64,000 nucleotides of DNA from an uncultured Candidatus Melainabacteria bacterium (lineage in GTDB: Bacteria > Cyanobacteriota > Vampirovibrionia > Gastranaerophilales > Gastranaerophilaceae): NCBI GenBank assembly GCA_934754655.1, contig CAKVIC010000001.1, positions 124,001 to 188,000 on the forward strand, written 5' to 3'. Positions 26,514 through 35,074 of this stretch are shown here, in pieces. The translations under genes and the position numbers were made by a program. The notes below the pieces were generated by a model. That model saw nothing but the letters and a program-made list of their open reading frames with translations, was not told the DNA's origin and made no database searches. Position 1 is the first letter of the stretch. Each line of letters begins with the position of its first letter.

Positions 26514-26894
26514 ATGGATGAAAGTATGTTATACACAAAAACAAACGAGTATTTGTTAGAAAATGGCGATTGCTTTTTAGTTGGAATGACTGATTATGCA
26601 TTAGAAAATTTAGGAGATATCATTTTTATAGAACTTCCTGAAGTCGGCAATAAATTCAAAAAAAATGAAGCTTTTGCAACAATTGAATCAATAAAAAAAG
26701 CTTCTGAAATTTATATGCCAATCTCGGGTGTTGTGGTTGAAATTAACGAAAATATTATGAATAATCCACATTTATTAAATGACGAAACTTTCAACGATAA
26801 ATGGTTGATTAAAATTAATAAAATTGCTGACCAATTAGAATTTGTTGATTTAATGGATTATTTTGATTATAAAGAAGAGATTTTAGATGCTTAA
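26514..26894 (+). CDS. gcvH: Glycine cleavage H-like lipoyl protein, orphan
   Basis: GcvH carries a lipoyl arm that shuttles methylamine in the glycine cleavage system, and in some bacteria it also acts as a lipoyl donor. The 126 aa show the H-protein fold: G-M-T-D-Y-A-L-E-N-L-G-D near 24-35, V-G near 44, and the lipoylation block E-S-I-K-K-A-S with the modified Lys at 61. No gcvP, gcvT or lipoate ligase gene is in this window. GGAG lies 11 bases before the ATG, a long but usable spacing. The nucleoside transporter starts 20 bases downstream. Confidence 0.85.
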   Translation: MDESMLYTKTNEYLLENGDCFLVGMTDYALENLGDIIFIELPEVGNKFKKNEAFATIESIKKASEIYMPISGVVVEINENIMNNPHLLNDETFNDKWLIKINKIADQLEFVDLMDYFDYKEEILDA

Positions 26895-26914
26895 GTTTTT
26901 ATCAAGGAGAAATA

Positions 26915-28180
26915 ATGTCTAGATTTATAGGTTTAATCGGTATAGTTGTTATATTTTTAATTTGTTATGCTTTATCTAATAACAAAAAAGCCATAAATTA
27001 TAAAACAATTGGCACCGGTTTTTTATTACAAATAGCGTTTGCCATTTTTATCTTTAAAGTACCACTTGGACAAAAAATGTTTTTACTAATAGGCGAATTT
27101 ATCAGAAAGATTCTTGAATTTGCATATCAAGGTGGAAGTTTTGTTTTTGGTGCATTATTGGAAAATGACACTTTGATAAAACTTTTTGGTCAATCTTCTA
27201 CAATATTTGCAATTCAACTTATATGTTCAAATATTTTTATGATGGTTCTTGTTAATATTTTATATCACTATGGTATTATGCAAAAAGTTGTTGCAACTTT
27301 AGGCAAAGCAATGAACAAATTAATGCGCGTATCCGGCGCTGAAGCACTATCAAATGTCGCTAGTGCTTTTGTCGGACAAATTGTTGCACAAATTATGATA
27401 AAACCATATTTAGAAAAATTAACACGTTCAGAACTTCTTGCATCAATGGCAGGCTCTATGGCTTGTATATCCGGCGCAATTATGCCAATTTATATTGGAA
27501 TGGGAATTCCAGCACAATATTTATTAGCTTCAAGTGTTATGGCTGCCCCTGGAGCATTAATTTTAGCAAAAATTATTTATCCTGAAACAGGAGAACCTGA
27601 AACTCGTGATAATATCAAAATTTCACGTCGCAAAAATTACACAAACGTTTTTGATGCAATTGCCAATGGTGCATCTGATGGTATGAAAGTCGCTTTAAAT
27701 GTATCTGCAATGATTATTGCACTAATTGCATTAGTAGCATTTATTGACTGGACATTAAATCTTGCTGGAAACTTTTTATTCCAAATTCCTTGTTTTGCAA
27801 AATTTACATTCTTATCTCACTTATCACTTGGTTATATATTAGGAAAGATTTTTGCAATTTTTGCTTTGATAATAGGAGTTCCACTAAAAGACGCTTCTAT
27901 TGTCGGCTCGCTTATGGGAACAAAAATCGTTTTAAACGAAATGGTCGCTTATGTTCAACTTGCGAATTTAGCCGATATTATTTCTCCAAAAAGTTTTATG
28001 ATAGCATCTTTTGCTCTTTGCTCTTTTGGGAATTTTGGTTCAATTGCAATTCAAATCGGTGGTATCGGAGAATTAGCTCCTAACCAAAAACGAAATTTGG
28101 CAAGACTTGGACTTAAAGCGCTTATTTGCGGAACTTTAAGTTGTTATTTATCTGCTGCTATTGTCGGAGTGTTGCTCTAA
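26915..28180 (+). CDS. Concentrative nucleoside transporter (NupC/CNT family)
   Basis: A 421-aa integral membrane protein with about eight to ten helices. CNT signatures are present: S-G-A-E-A-L-S-N-V-A-S-A-F-V-G-Q near residue 143, then G-S-M-A-C-I-S-G, and the C-terminal S-F-G-N-F-G-S-I-A-I-Q-I-G-G block. It imports nucleosides with Na+ or H+, feeding the purine salvage enzymes elsewhere in the window. AGGAGA precedes the ATG. Its 3' end overlaps the convergent 94-aa gene by 33 bases. Confidence 0.93.
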   Translation: MSRFIGLIGIVVIFLICYALSNNKKAINYKTIGTGFLLQIAFAIFIFKVPLGQKMFLLIGEFIRKILEFAYQGGSFVFGALLENDTLIKLFGQSSTIFAIQLICSNIFMMVLVNILYHYGIMQKVVATLGKAMNKLMRVSGAEALSNVASAFVGQIVAQIMIKPYLEKLTRSELLASMAGSMACISGAIMPIYIGMGIPAQYLLASSVMAAPGALILAKIIYPETGEPETRDNIKISRRKNYTNVFDAIANGASDGMKVALNVSAMIIALIALVAFIDWTLNLAGNFLFQIPCFAKFTFLSHLSLGYILGKIFAIFALIIGVPLKDASIVGSLMGTKIVLNEMVAYVQLANLADIISPKSFMIASFALCSFGNFGSIAIQIGGIGELAPNQKRNLARLGLKALICGTLSCYLSAAIVGVLL

Positions 28181-28432
28181 CTTATAAACTTCTTCTTCAA
28201 GAGCGGTATTACACGCTTTAATTTCTGAGACTTTTTCCAAAGCAATATTAAGCATGTTTAAATAGTCAGTTCGCTCTTGACTTAGTTCTAAACTAGAGTT
28301 TGCAACACTATAATAGACCGAATTAATTTCTTTGTTTTCGCATGTTGCCTTTGTAAATTTTAAAATTGTCTCTAATACTGAAACTTCTTGAAAAGTTTTA
28401 TCAAAAGAGCATGTGATTTTTGGACTTTCCAT
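28148..28432 (-). CDS. Small hypothetical coiled-coil-like protein
   Basis: The 94-aa protein is mostly helical with heptad-like Leu/Val spacing from about residue 38 to 90; no membrane segment. A GAGG ribosome-binding site precedes the ATG. It converges on and overlaps the transporter gene end by 33 bases, which is unusual but tolerable for a real gene. Function unknown. Confidence 0.55.
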   Translation of the reverse strand: MESPKITCSFDKTFQEVSVLETILKFTKATCENKEINSVYYSVANSSLELSQERTDYLNMLNIALEKVSEIKACNTALEEEVYKLEQHSDNSSR

Positions 28433-28526
28433 TGTAACCTCTTAATACTTATTCCTTAATTCACTAAACTATCACCATTATAACTTATCAAGTATTAATG
28501 TGGTTAATATATTTTCCAATTTACAA

Positions 28527-29618
28527 TTATTTACAAGAAATAAATGCATTTAAATATTCGATTAATTCGTTAAAGCTAATATTATTATTATTTTTCTTAC
28601 GATTACGCAAATGCTCTGCTATTGCCTCTAAAATTTCTAAAAAAGTGGCTTCTGTAATATTTTGAGAATTAAAATCTTCATAAACATTTAATAAATATGC
28701 AAAAGTATCTTCACCATTGTTTAATTTAATTTGAATCAAAGCCTTCCTTAAAGCTTCAGTTGGCAATTCGACATTTAAGATATTAATATATAATTTTGCC
28801 GAATTATCTAATCTTTTAAATAAATCCTCTGGCGACATATATTCTTGCATTGTTGCAAAATAATTTACAAAATTTTCATAATAATTTGTTGGGACATAAT
28901 GCTTACTTGCAAACTTTGTAACAAAAAAATCTTTAAAAAATAAACGCAAATCATTTTCATTATTAAAATTTGCTGTAAAATTATCCCATTTATCATCAAG
29001 ATTATATGTTTTCAAAAAATCATTTATTAAAATAAAATGATCCAAACTCTTTTTTTCTTTATTTAAAGTATAGTAAACTTCTCTTTGATACTCTTTGGGA
29101 GAATCAACTATCATTATACTAAATTTTTGTAACCACTTTAACAAACTGCTTGCTTGAAGCTTATTATCTTTTATTTGAGTCCAAAAAAGATGTAACAACT
29201 TAAAAATCGGAGATTCTTTTTCTTTTCCGGATAAACGTTCACCAAAAATTATTTTATGATAAATTGTTCCTTCTGGTTCGTTCAAACGCAATTTAGGCTT
29301 ATCATTTGATACCAAATATTTTGAACGAATTGTTGCTATCGCTTTATCATTTTTTGGAGTCGTTTTTTTGTGGCACTCACAAATTGCATGCAAAAATAAT
29401 GATATACACAAAAATCGATTTAAACCATCGATAATTGTATAATTATTCATAGTTCTATCATACAAGTATACAATTCCAAAATTAACGTTTTGAATAAATT
29501 GTTCGTCATCGCGAATAAAATTATAAAAAATACTCAAATCTTCATAACATGTCGCAAAATCAAGCGCATGTAAGCTTTTTGTTTTTTTCAAAAAATCTAA
29601 AGTATTTACAATATTCAT
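28527..29618 (-). CDS. Divergent DUF262 (ParB/Srx-like) protein
   Basis: The 363-aa protein resembles the DUF262/GmrSD N-terminal fold: an initial helix, a G-I-V-Y-L-Y strand, then Y-T-I-I-D-G-L-N-R-F where the family has D-G-Q-Q-R, and a long helical region with Y-Q-R-E-V-Y-Y-T-L-N-K-E-K, comparable to the second conserved block. The C-terminal HNH part (DUF1524) of defence enzymes is absent. DUF262 proteins are nucleotide-driven nucleases in phage defence, but this altered motif makes nuclease activity uncertain. It overlaps the upstream HTH gene by one base (TAATG), so the two act as a unit. Confidence 0.6.
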   Translation of the reverse strand: MNIVNTLDFLKKTKSLHALDFATCYEDLSIFYNFIRDDEQFIQNVNFGIVYLYDRTMNNYTIIDGLNRFLCISLFLHAICECHKKTTPKNDKAIATIRSKYLVSNDKPKLRLNEPEGTIYHKIIFGERLSGKEKESPIFKLLHLFWTQIKDNKLQASSLLKWLQKFSIMIVDSPKEYQREVYYTLNKEKKSLDHFILINDFLKTYNLDDKWDNFTANFNNENDLRLFFKDFFVTKFASKHYVPTNYYENFVNYFATMQEYMSPEDLFKRLDNSAKLYINILNVELPTEALRKALIQIKLNNGEDTFAYLLNVYEDFNSQNITEATFLEILEAIAEHLRNRKKNNNNISFNELIEYLNAFISCK

Positions 29619-30238
29619 TATTTACCTAAAAGAATAAAACCACCTGAAGGTACATTTTGCAAACGATTACCTTCAATTTTAGCTCTCAAATTTTTTATAT
29701 ATTTATAAACATAATCACGTGGCAAATCCAACAATAATGCCAAATCTTTAGCAAAAACAGTTTTATTGATATTATTTACAAAATATTCAAAAACCAATTG
29801 TTCCCTATCAGTCAGTGCTTTCTTTAAAATTATATCATCAGCATTATCACCATATTGTTCTTCTGCTTGTACCTCTTGAATACTCTCCATTTTAGAAACA
29901 TTATTTTGCAAAACCTTATCTATAGCATTTTTGAAAGTTTTATTCTCTTCTTTAACTGCATTATTTTCAAAAGCAATGTTTTTGTTTCTTGAAAAAGGTG
30001 TATGTGAAATTTGTTGTTCACGTTTAAAAGCTCTTTCTGCAATAGCAGAAAATCCGTCCGTTGTTATTTTGTTTGTATGAGAAGAAGTTCCCTTAGACAT
30101 CACTATATCTACAACATCATTTGTAGGTTTTTCAGTTTCAATGGTTTTTCCTAATCTAGCTGCAAACTCCTCTAATGTAATTTTTTCTAAAGAGCTTCTC
30201 CATTGTTTAATCTCTTCTTTTGTTAAATAATTAGGCAT
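29618..30238 (-). CDS. HTH protein coupled to the DUF262 gene
   Basis: The 206-aa protein has an N-terminal helical segment with E-E-F-A-A-R-L-G-K-T, a long disordered middle (residues 40-130) and a C-terminal winged-helix-like domain: L-T-D-R-E-Q-L-V-F-E-Y-F, then L-A-L-L-L-D-L-P-R-D-Y-V-Y-K-Y-I-K-N-L-R-A-K-I and a G-G-F-I-L-L wing end. It is probably DNA-binding. GGAGA precedes the ATG. It could regulate or target its DUF262 partner. No further defence genes flank the pair; SPOR-queC genes lie upstream and the nucleoside transporter downstream. Confidence 0.6.
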   Translation of the reverse strand: MPNYLTKEEIKQWRSSLEKITLEEFAARLGKTIETEKPTNDVVDIVMSKGTSSHTNKITTDGFSAIAERAFKREQQISHTPFSRNKNIAFENNAVKEENKTFKNAIDKVLQNNVSKMESIQEVQAEEQYGDNADDIILKKALTDREQLVFEYFVNNINKTVFAKDLALLLDLPRDYVYKYIKNLRAKIEGNRLQNVPSGGFILLGK

Positions 30239-30354
30239 TACACTTCTCCTATACTAACTTGTGACAGTCTAACTTAATTCCCCTCTCGGATATATTACTA
30301 CTTTACCACAAAATTTTAAAATTATCTCAAAAAATTTAATGATGTTAAGTTTTT

Positions 30355-30975
30355 TTAATTTGTTTCGATTCTCGCCGGCAAATGATTAGCTTGAATAGTC
30401 TGCAACAACGCATCAGCACTAGCTTTGTTTTTAAAAATCCCGACTTGCAAAGTATAATCATTTGAACCGATACATTTTACAATAGGATTTAGGTTAGATC
30501 CGGATTCTGTTATTATATCCTTTGCTACTTTTGCTTGCTCTGCGGTTGTATAAGTTCCAATAAAAACTTTATAAACAACCTCTTGCTGTTTTACCGGTTC
30601 GGGATTAGCTTCTTGAGTTTTTACTGGAGTGTTTACTTCATTTTTTAAATCAGAAAATTCCGAATTTGCATTAGCTTCTATTTTTTCCCTTCTATCAGCA
30701 GTATTCATAATATCAGAGAAACTTCTACCCTGATCCTCTTCTTTTATCATTGCAAGACGAGAATCAATATTTTCTTTAAATAAATTGCCTGCATCATTGC
30801 CTTCTTCCGGCTTATCACCACCAATTGAGGTATCAACATTTGGTGAAAGTGTTGTTATTAAAAAAGTAAACACTAAAAGCATTCCAAAAAATGAAATAAT
30901 AAACAATTTAAACAAAGAATAATCTTTTGTTGTATTTTTTTTCATGTATTTTTTATAGCCCTGATTTTTAGACAT
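30355..30975 (-). CDS. SPOR-domain membrane protein
   Basis: The 206-aa protein has a basic N-terminus, one membrane helix (about residues 22-45), a disordered Glu/Pro/Asn-rich linker and a C-terminal SPOR domain (about 135-206: V-Y-K-V-F-I-G-T-Y ... Y-T-L-Q-V-G-I-F). SPOR domains bind denuded septal peptidoglycan. The open frame runs to 31011, but GGAG lies 8 bases before the ATG at 30975. It follows the DUF366 gene with a 1-base gap, so this cell-division-type protein is the last gene of the HEAT-queC-DUF366 operon. Confidence 0.85.
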   Translation of the reverse strand: MSKNQGYKKYMKKNTTKDYSLFKLFIISFFGMLLVFTFLITTLSPNVDTSIGGDKPEEGNDAGNLFKENIDSRLAMIKEEDQGRSFSDIMNTADRREKIEANANSEFSDLKNEVNTPVKTQEANPEPVKQQEVVYKVFIGTYTTAEQAKVAKDIITESGSNLNPIVKCIGSNDYTLQVGIFKNKASADALLQTIQANHLPARIETN

Positions 30976-30976
30976 A

Positions 30977-31531
30977 TTATACTCCACGAACTTTTGTAGT
31001 TGCCAAAACAATATCTTCTAATTCTTCTGAATACCGTTTCATTACTGCGAGCGCAAAATCTCTAATATCACTAATTTTTAGTTCACTTGTTAATCCAGCT
31101 GCTTTCACCGGAGCACCTTCCGACAAAATATTTAATCCTGTATGAATTAGCACTGAATTTATTGATTTTGTTGCAATAGAAACTGATAACTTTTTGTCAT
31201 CTATCATCAAATCATCGCCTTTTCTAATGACAAAAAAGCCTCTTGATTCTAATTCTTCCTTTATAACAGTCATTAACAAACGTTGTCGCAAAACACCTTC
31301 TGTTAAACCGATACCAAATTGCTCTGAAATAAAACTTAACATGAGTTTGCTATAAATTGGTTCATTATTTATGACATCTTCAATATCAACCATTTCTGTC
31401 AAATGAACTTCGCACTCACCAATAAATGCAACTATTGCATCACCTTGGATTTTATGATTTTTATAAATCCAATGTGGTGCAAGCTGCGAACCTATATATT
31501 TAATTTCTTTTTCAATAAATTTAGTTTTCAT
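30977..31531 (-). CDS. DUF366 family protein
   Basis: I recognise the DUF366 pattern K-E-I-K-Y-x-G-S-Q-L-A-P-H-W-I-Y followed by G-D-A-I-V-A-F-I-G-E-C-E-V and M-V-D-I-E-D-V; the whole 184-aa protein is covered. Function is unknown; the Asp/Glu/His-rich N-terminal block suggests a metal- or nucleotide-dependent enzyme. The open frame extends to 31564, but the family N-terminus and a GAAGA site favour ATG 31531, overlapping the queC end by 11 bases. The coupling to queC suggests a role in deazaguanine metabolism (inference). Confidence 0.8.
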   Translation of the reverse strand: MKTKFIEKEIKYIGSQLAPHWIYKNHKIQGDAIVAFIGECEVHLTEMVDIEDVINNEPIYSKLMLSFISEQFGIGLTEGVLRQRLLMTVIKEELESRGFFVIRKGDDLMIDDKKLSVSIATKSINSVLIHTGLNILSEGAPVKAAGLTSELKISDIRDFALAVMKRYSEELEDIVLATTKVRGV

Positions 31532-32207
31532 TTTCTTCAAATAATTCATTAATATATTTTTCACAATGATTTGCGATTAATGCTTTTTTTAAATGATAGC
31601 AAGATTCACATTTCCCGCAATTCTTCTCTCCCGAATTATAACAACTTCTTGTTAATTCTAACGGCATAGAATTCTCTACTGCAATTTTAACTATATCATC
31701 CTTATTATAATTAATCAAGGGGGCTAAAACCGTTGGGGCATGCATTGTTGACGTTTGAAATAATTTTGATACTTCTTTTCTAAAAAGTTCCGTATTATCA
31801 GAAAAAGTTTCTGCTTCATCCTTATTTGCACCATAAATAATATAATCAATTTTGAAAGAATCACAAAAACACGCCGCAATATTTAAAAATAACGCATTTC
31901 GATTGGGAACCCAAACTGCTAAAGCACTTTTTTTTGTCTGAAAATTTGTCTGTGGAACATTTTCTTCTGACACTAAAGCTGTCTTTGTAATTTCTTTAAG
32001 CCAATCTAAAGAAATTACTTTATGCTTAACATTATAATGTTTACAAATTTTTTCAGAAGCATCAATTTCACTTTTTACAGATTTTTGTCCATAATCAAAT
32101 GTTAACGCTAATTTTATATCAATATTTAAAACCTCTTTAGAATAACCAAGCGCTACAAGAGAATCCAACCCGCCTGATAAAAGTATTATTGCGCTTTTAG
32201 ATATCAT
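31521..32207 (-). CDS. queC: 7-cyano-7-deazaguanine synthase QueC
   Basis: QueC makes preQ0 from 7-carboxy-7-deazaguanine with ATP and ammonia, for queuosine tRNA modification. The PP-loop motif L-S-G-G-L-D-S lies near residue 9 and F-D-Y-G-Q-K-S near 38. The zinc-binding C-Y-N-S-G-E-K-N-C-G-K-C-E-S-C is near the C-terminus. The frame is open to 32237, but family length and the position of the PP-loop favour ATG 32207 (228 aa); this start overlaps the HEAT gene end by 11 bases. queD, queE and queF are not in the window. Confidence 0.9.
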   Translation of the reverse strand: MISKSAIILLSGGLDSLVALGYSKEVLNIDIKLALTFDYGQKSVKSEIDASEKICKHYNVKHKVISLDWLKEITKTALVSEENVPQTNFQTKKSALAVWVPNRNALFLNIAACFCDSFKIDYIIYGANKDEAETFSDNTELFRKEVSKLFQTSTMHAPTVLAPLINYNKDDIVKIAVENSMPLELTRSCYNSGEKNCGKCESCYHLKKALIANHCEKYINELFEENEN

Positions 32208-33147
32208 CTTCGACAGAATCTCCATTTTCATATTCATTTATCAATTCTTGAGCTTCTTGCTTTAAAAACTCTGAATAAATCGGTAACTCAATGATTTTAT
32301 CCAAAATATCTCGTCCTTGCAAATTATACAATGCAATTAATGCATTTTTTTTAACTTCATCATCCTCATCATTCAAACATTTTGAAATCAATATAACAGA
32401 ATCATCATCACCACTATTCATAATAGCTTCTATCGCATTTATTCTTACCATTGGTGAAGAATCCATTAATGAACTTTTCAAAGCTTTTATAACTTTTTTA
32501 TTGTTATAATTTAAATTACCCAATGCTTCAACAATTTTTTCCTTTAAAAAAGAGAATTTATCCAACAACCCCTGTTTAGCTTCTAATATTGAAATCAAAG
32601 GGTCAATTGCATTTGTATCCCCTAACAACCCCAAAGCTGAAGTTGCAGATTCTTTTAAATAAATAGATTTTTCATCCTCATCTTCAACAATATTAATTAA
32701 AGGTTGAACAGCATATTTATCACCAATTTTACCCAACGCGTCGGCGCAAGCTAACCTAACTCTATAATGCTCATTTTTGTTTTGCATACAATTTAATAGT
32801 GTTGTAACTGTACTAGAATTCTTATAATTAGCAATAGCTTTAGCACACAAAGCTCTTACATTTATCAGATTTTCAGCATCATCATCGCTTATATTCTTTA
32901 AAGTCAATAAATTTAAAAGTATATTAAGAGTCGAATCAGCCCTATAACAATCAGAAAGTTTTATTATATGTTGTAATATTGTGGAATCCTTGATACTCAT
33001 AAGACAATAATCATAAATATCAATAAGTTCTTCTTTATTATAAAATTCCTCTAAATGTGAAAGATTCTCCAACACAACTTGCAAAGGCTTACTTCCAACC
33101 CCGCATTTTTCAAGTATTAATTTATAATCTAAACTCGCATTTTCCAC
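32197..33147 (-). CDS. HEAT-repeat protein
   Basis: The 316-aa protein consists of about seven HEAT/PBS-lyase-type helical repeats, for example V-R-L-A-C-A-D-A-L-G-K-I-G-D-K-Y-A-V-Q-P-L near residue 130 and a second S-A-L-G-L-L-G-D-T-N-A-I-D-P-L near 168. It is a protein-interaction scaffold with no catalytic motif. AGAGGTG precedes the ATG. First gene of the operon with queC, DUF366 and SPOR. Confidence 0.85.
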   Translation of the reverse strand: MENASLDYKLILEKCGVGSKPLQVVLENLSHLEEFYNKEELIDIYDYCLMSIKDSTILQHIIKLSDCYRADSTLNILLNLLTLKNISDDDAENLINVRALCAKAIANYKNSSTVTTLLNCMQNKNEHYRVRLACADALGKIGDKYAVQPLINIVEDEDEKSIYLKESATSALGLLGDTNAIDPLISILEAKQGLLDKFSFLKEKIVEALGNLNYNNKKVIKALKSSLMDSSPMVRINAIEAIMNSGDDDSVILISKCLNDEDDEVKKNALIALYNLQGRDILDKIIELPIYSEFLKQEAQELINEYENGDSVEDDI

Positions 33148-33259
33148 ACCTCTAAAATACTATAAATAATTTTTTCTAGCAATTATTTAGTGTTTAAAAA
33201 TAAAAAAACTTCATACCAATAATTCAACGTTACAAAACTTAATATTTTGCAAAAAAAGA

Positions 33260-33293
33260 GCAATTTTTGAAAACAAAAAAACTTTATATATAT
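33260..33293 (+). promoter_or_regulatory. Shared upstream element GCAATTTTT-N12-ACTTTATATATAT
   Basis: GCAATTTTT (33260-33268), 12 bases, ACTTTATATATAT (33281-33293), identical in both blocks and spacing to 23209-23242. TTGAAA (33267-33272) could be a -35 with 16 bases to TATATA. It drives the 67-aa gene at 33318. Confidence 0.6.
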
Positions 33294-33317
33294 ACAAGCA
33301 GTTTTTAAGGAGCAACA

Positions 33318-33521
33318 ATGAAAGAAGAAGATTTGAATATAAAAATGTCAGTAATTTCAGATCCAATAAACAACGTATATAAATTAGAAACAAGACAGGA
33401 TATAGAAGAAATTCAACGTATTTGTAGAATATTTGATATTGCTAAAAATCAATCAAATAGACACAAAATGTTATCTATTAAAAATTTAGCTACTTTTAGA
33501 CTAGTTTTAAGTAATAATTAA
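33318..33521 (+). CDS. Small hypothetical protein
   Basis: The 67-aa protein is charged and helical, with T-R-Q-D-I-E-E-I-Q-R-I near the middle; no membrane segment or known domain. AAGGAG 6 bases before the ATG and the shared promoter element strongly support expression. It lies between the HEAT and radical SAM genes but on the opposite strand to both, so it is an independent unit. Function unknown; a small regulator is possible. Confidence 0.65.
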   Translation: MKEEDLNIKMSVISDPINNVYKLETRQDIEEIQRICRIFDIAKNQSNRHKMLSIKNLATFRLVLSNN

Positions 33522-33558
33522 TTGTTAAGTACACTATATATTTTCTATGCTACTGGAT

Positions 33559-35073
33559 TTAATTCTGTAGCATTGTTTGTTTATATTCTTTTTTCAAAAA
33601 TTCTTTGTTAGGATGAGTAATTATGTAATCCCAAGCTAAATCTTCTTCAAAATCGCATCCCTCAATTGCGTGTTGTGAAAGATTTTTAAAATTTTTATAA
33701 GCAGATTTATAAGCACCCAATTTGCCACCATTTTTGTATACATCTATCAAAAATTCTGCTAAATCAGATTCACCTCTAGAAATAAAAGTCTGCCAATAAT
33801 CCCACTTTGGGCTAGAAAATTTTGCTGATATCCCAATTTTAGCAAACTCTTTTTCTAAAAACTTAATTTTCTTTTCTAAAGACTTTGTATCTTCTCTCTT
33901 TGTCCATTGAAATGGAGTATTAGGCTTTGGAACAAATGTCGAAAACGAAAACTCAATCTCAAAACCTTTATTTTCTTGTTTAATTTTTTGCGCTAAATTA
34001 ATAAATTCTTTTATATCTTCTTCTGCTTCAGTTGGCAAACCTAGCATTGAATATAGTTTTAGTCCTTTAAGACCATTCTCCCGTGCAGTTTTTACAGCAT
34101 TCAAAATTTGTTTTTCGGAAATATTTTTATTAATAATTCGTCGCAAACGCTCACTAGCAGCCTCAATTGCAATAGTAGAAGTTCTTTGTCCGCCTTTTAC
34201 AAGAATTTTAATCAATTCATCATTTATTGAATCAACCCGCAAAGAAGAAATGCCTAATTCAATTTTTTGCCCATTGTCAATTTTGAATTCTATATATTTT
34301 AATATCTTGAAAAAATCAGGATGAGCACTTATTTGCGCTCCTAAAAGTGCAATTTTATTTGTATATTTTAAACCCAATTCAATCGTATTTATAATTTTTT
34401 CATAAGGATAAAATCTATATGGCAAATTTAAATAAGAAGCTGTACAAAAAGCACAACGATTCATACACCCTCGCGAAACTTCAACAATAAAAGTATCCTT
34501 AAAATAACTTTTCTCGCTTAATATAGGAGTATAAATAACATCTTCTAATCTTTCAGTCACTCGTTTTACAGTTTTACTAATTCCTGGAACATAAACGCCC
34601 TCAATTTTTGAAAGCATTTCCAAGGTTTTAGATTTCGATTGTTTTTGTTTCAAAATTTCAAGTATTTTTTGAAAAGATTCTTCTCCATCACCAATATTAA
34701 AAAAATCAAAAAAGCCTTTATAAGGTTCCGGATTTGTCGTAATAACGGGTCCACCTGCAAATATTAAAGGCGCATCTTCTTCTCTATTTTTAGCTAAAAA
34801 TGGAATTTTATATTTATCTAAAATCTCTAACATTCCCATAAAATCAAAATCAAAAGATAAAGAAAACGAAATAGCATCAATGTTTTTTAAATTAACATAA
34901 TTTTCAGAATCTGTATAAAGCCTTTGAACATTAACCCCATCTGTTGTATCAGCTTGTTTAAATAACCAAAGATATCCCAAAGAGGACATTGCAAATTCTT
35001 CAATTGCGGGATATGCCATTAATAAATTCAAGCCATTCTTATTATTATTTTTTTTGTATAAAAAAGTTTCCAT
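33559..35073 (-). CDS. B12-binding-type radical SAM protein
   Basis: The 504-aa protein has an N-terminal cobalamin-binding-like Rossmann region (residues 20-150, with I-F-A-G-G-P-V-I-T-T-N-P-E-P) and a radical SAM barrel with the cluster motif C-M-N-R-C-A-F-C near residue 205. The sequence around V-E-V-S-R-G-C resembles the COG1032/TIGR03960 group, whose functions are mostly unknown. The DUF2344 partner domain often found with TIGR03960 is not fused here. It starts 1 base after the AI-2E transporter stop and is probably co-transcribed with it. Confidence 0.85.
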   Translation of the reverse strand: METFLYKKNNNKNGLNLLMAYPAIEEFAMSSLGYLWLFKQADTTDGVNVQRLYTDSENYVNLKNIDAISFSLSFDFDFMGMLEILDKYKIPFLAKNREEDAPLIFAGGPVITTNPEPYKGFFDFFNIGDGEESFQKILEILKQKQSKSKTLEMLSKIEGVYVPGISKTVKRVTERLEDVIYTPILSEKSYFKDTFIVEVSRGCMNRCAFCTASYLNLPYRFYPYEKIINTIELGLKYTNKIALLGAQISAHPDFFKILKYIEFKIDNGQKIELGISSLRVDSINDELIKILVKGGQRTSTIAIEAASERLRRIINKNISEKQILNAVKTARENGLKGLKLYSMLGLPTEAEEDIKEFINLAQKIKQENKGFEIEFSFSTFVPKPNTPFQWTKREDTKSLEKKIKFLEKEFAKIGISAKFSSPKWDYWQTFISRGESDLAEFLIDVYKNGGKLGAYKSAYKNFKNLSQHAIEGCDFEEDLAWDYIITHPNKEFLKKEYKQTMLQN

Positions 35074-35074
35074 T

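Noticed and set aside
33559..35073. Radical SAM protein as maturase for the Cys-rich peptide at 9177
   Set aside because: It is 24 kb away, belongs to a B12-binding-type group of general distribution, and shares no operon or regulatory element with the peptide gene.
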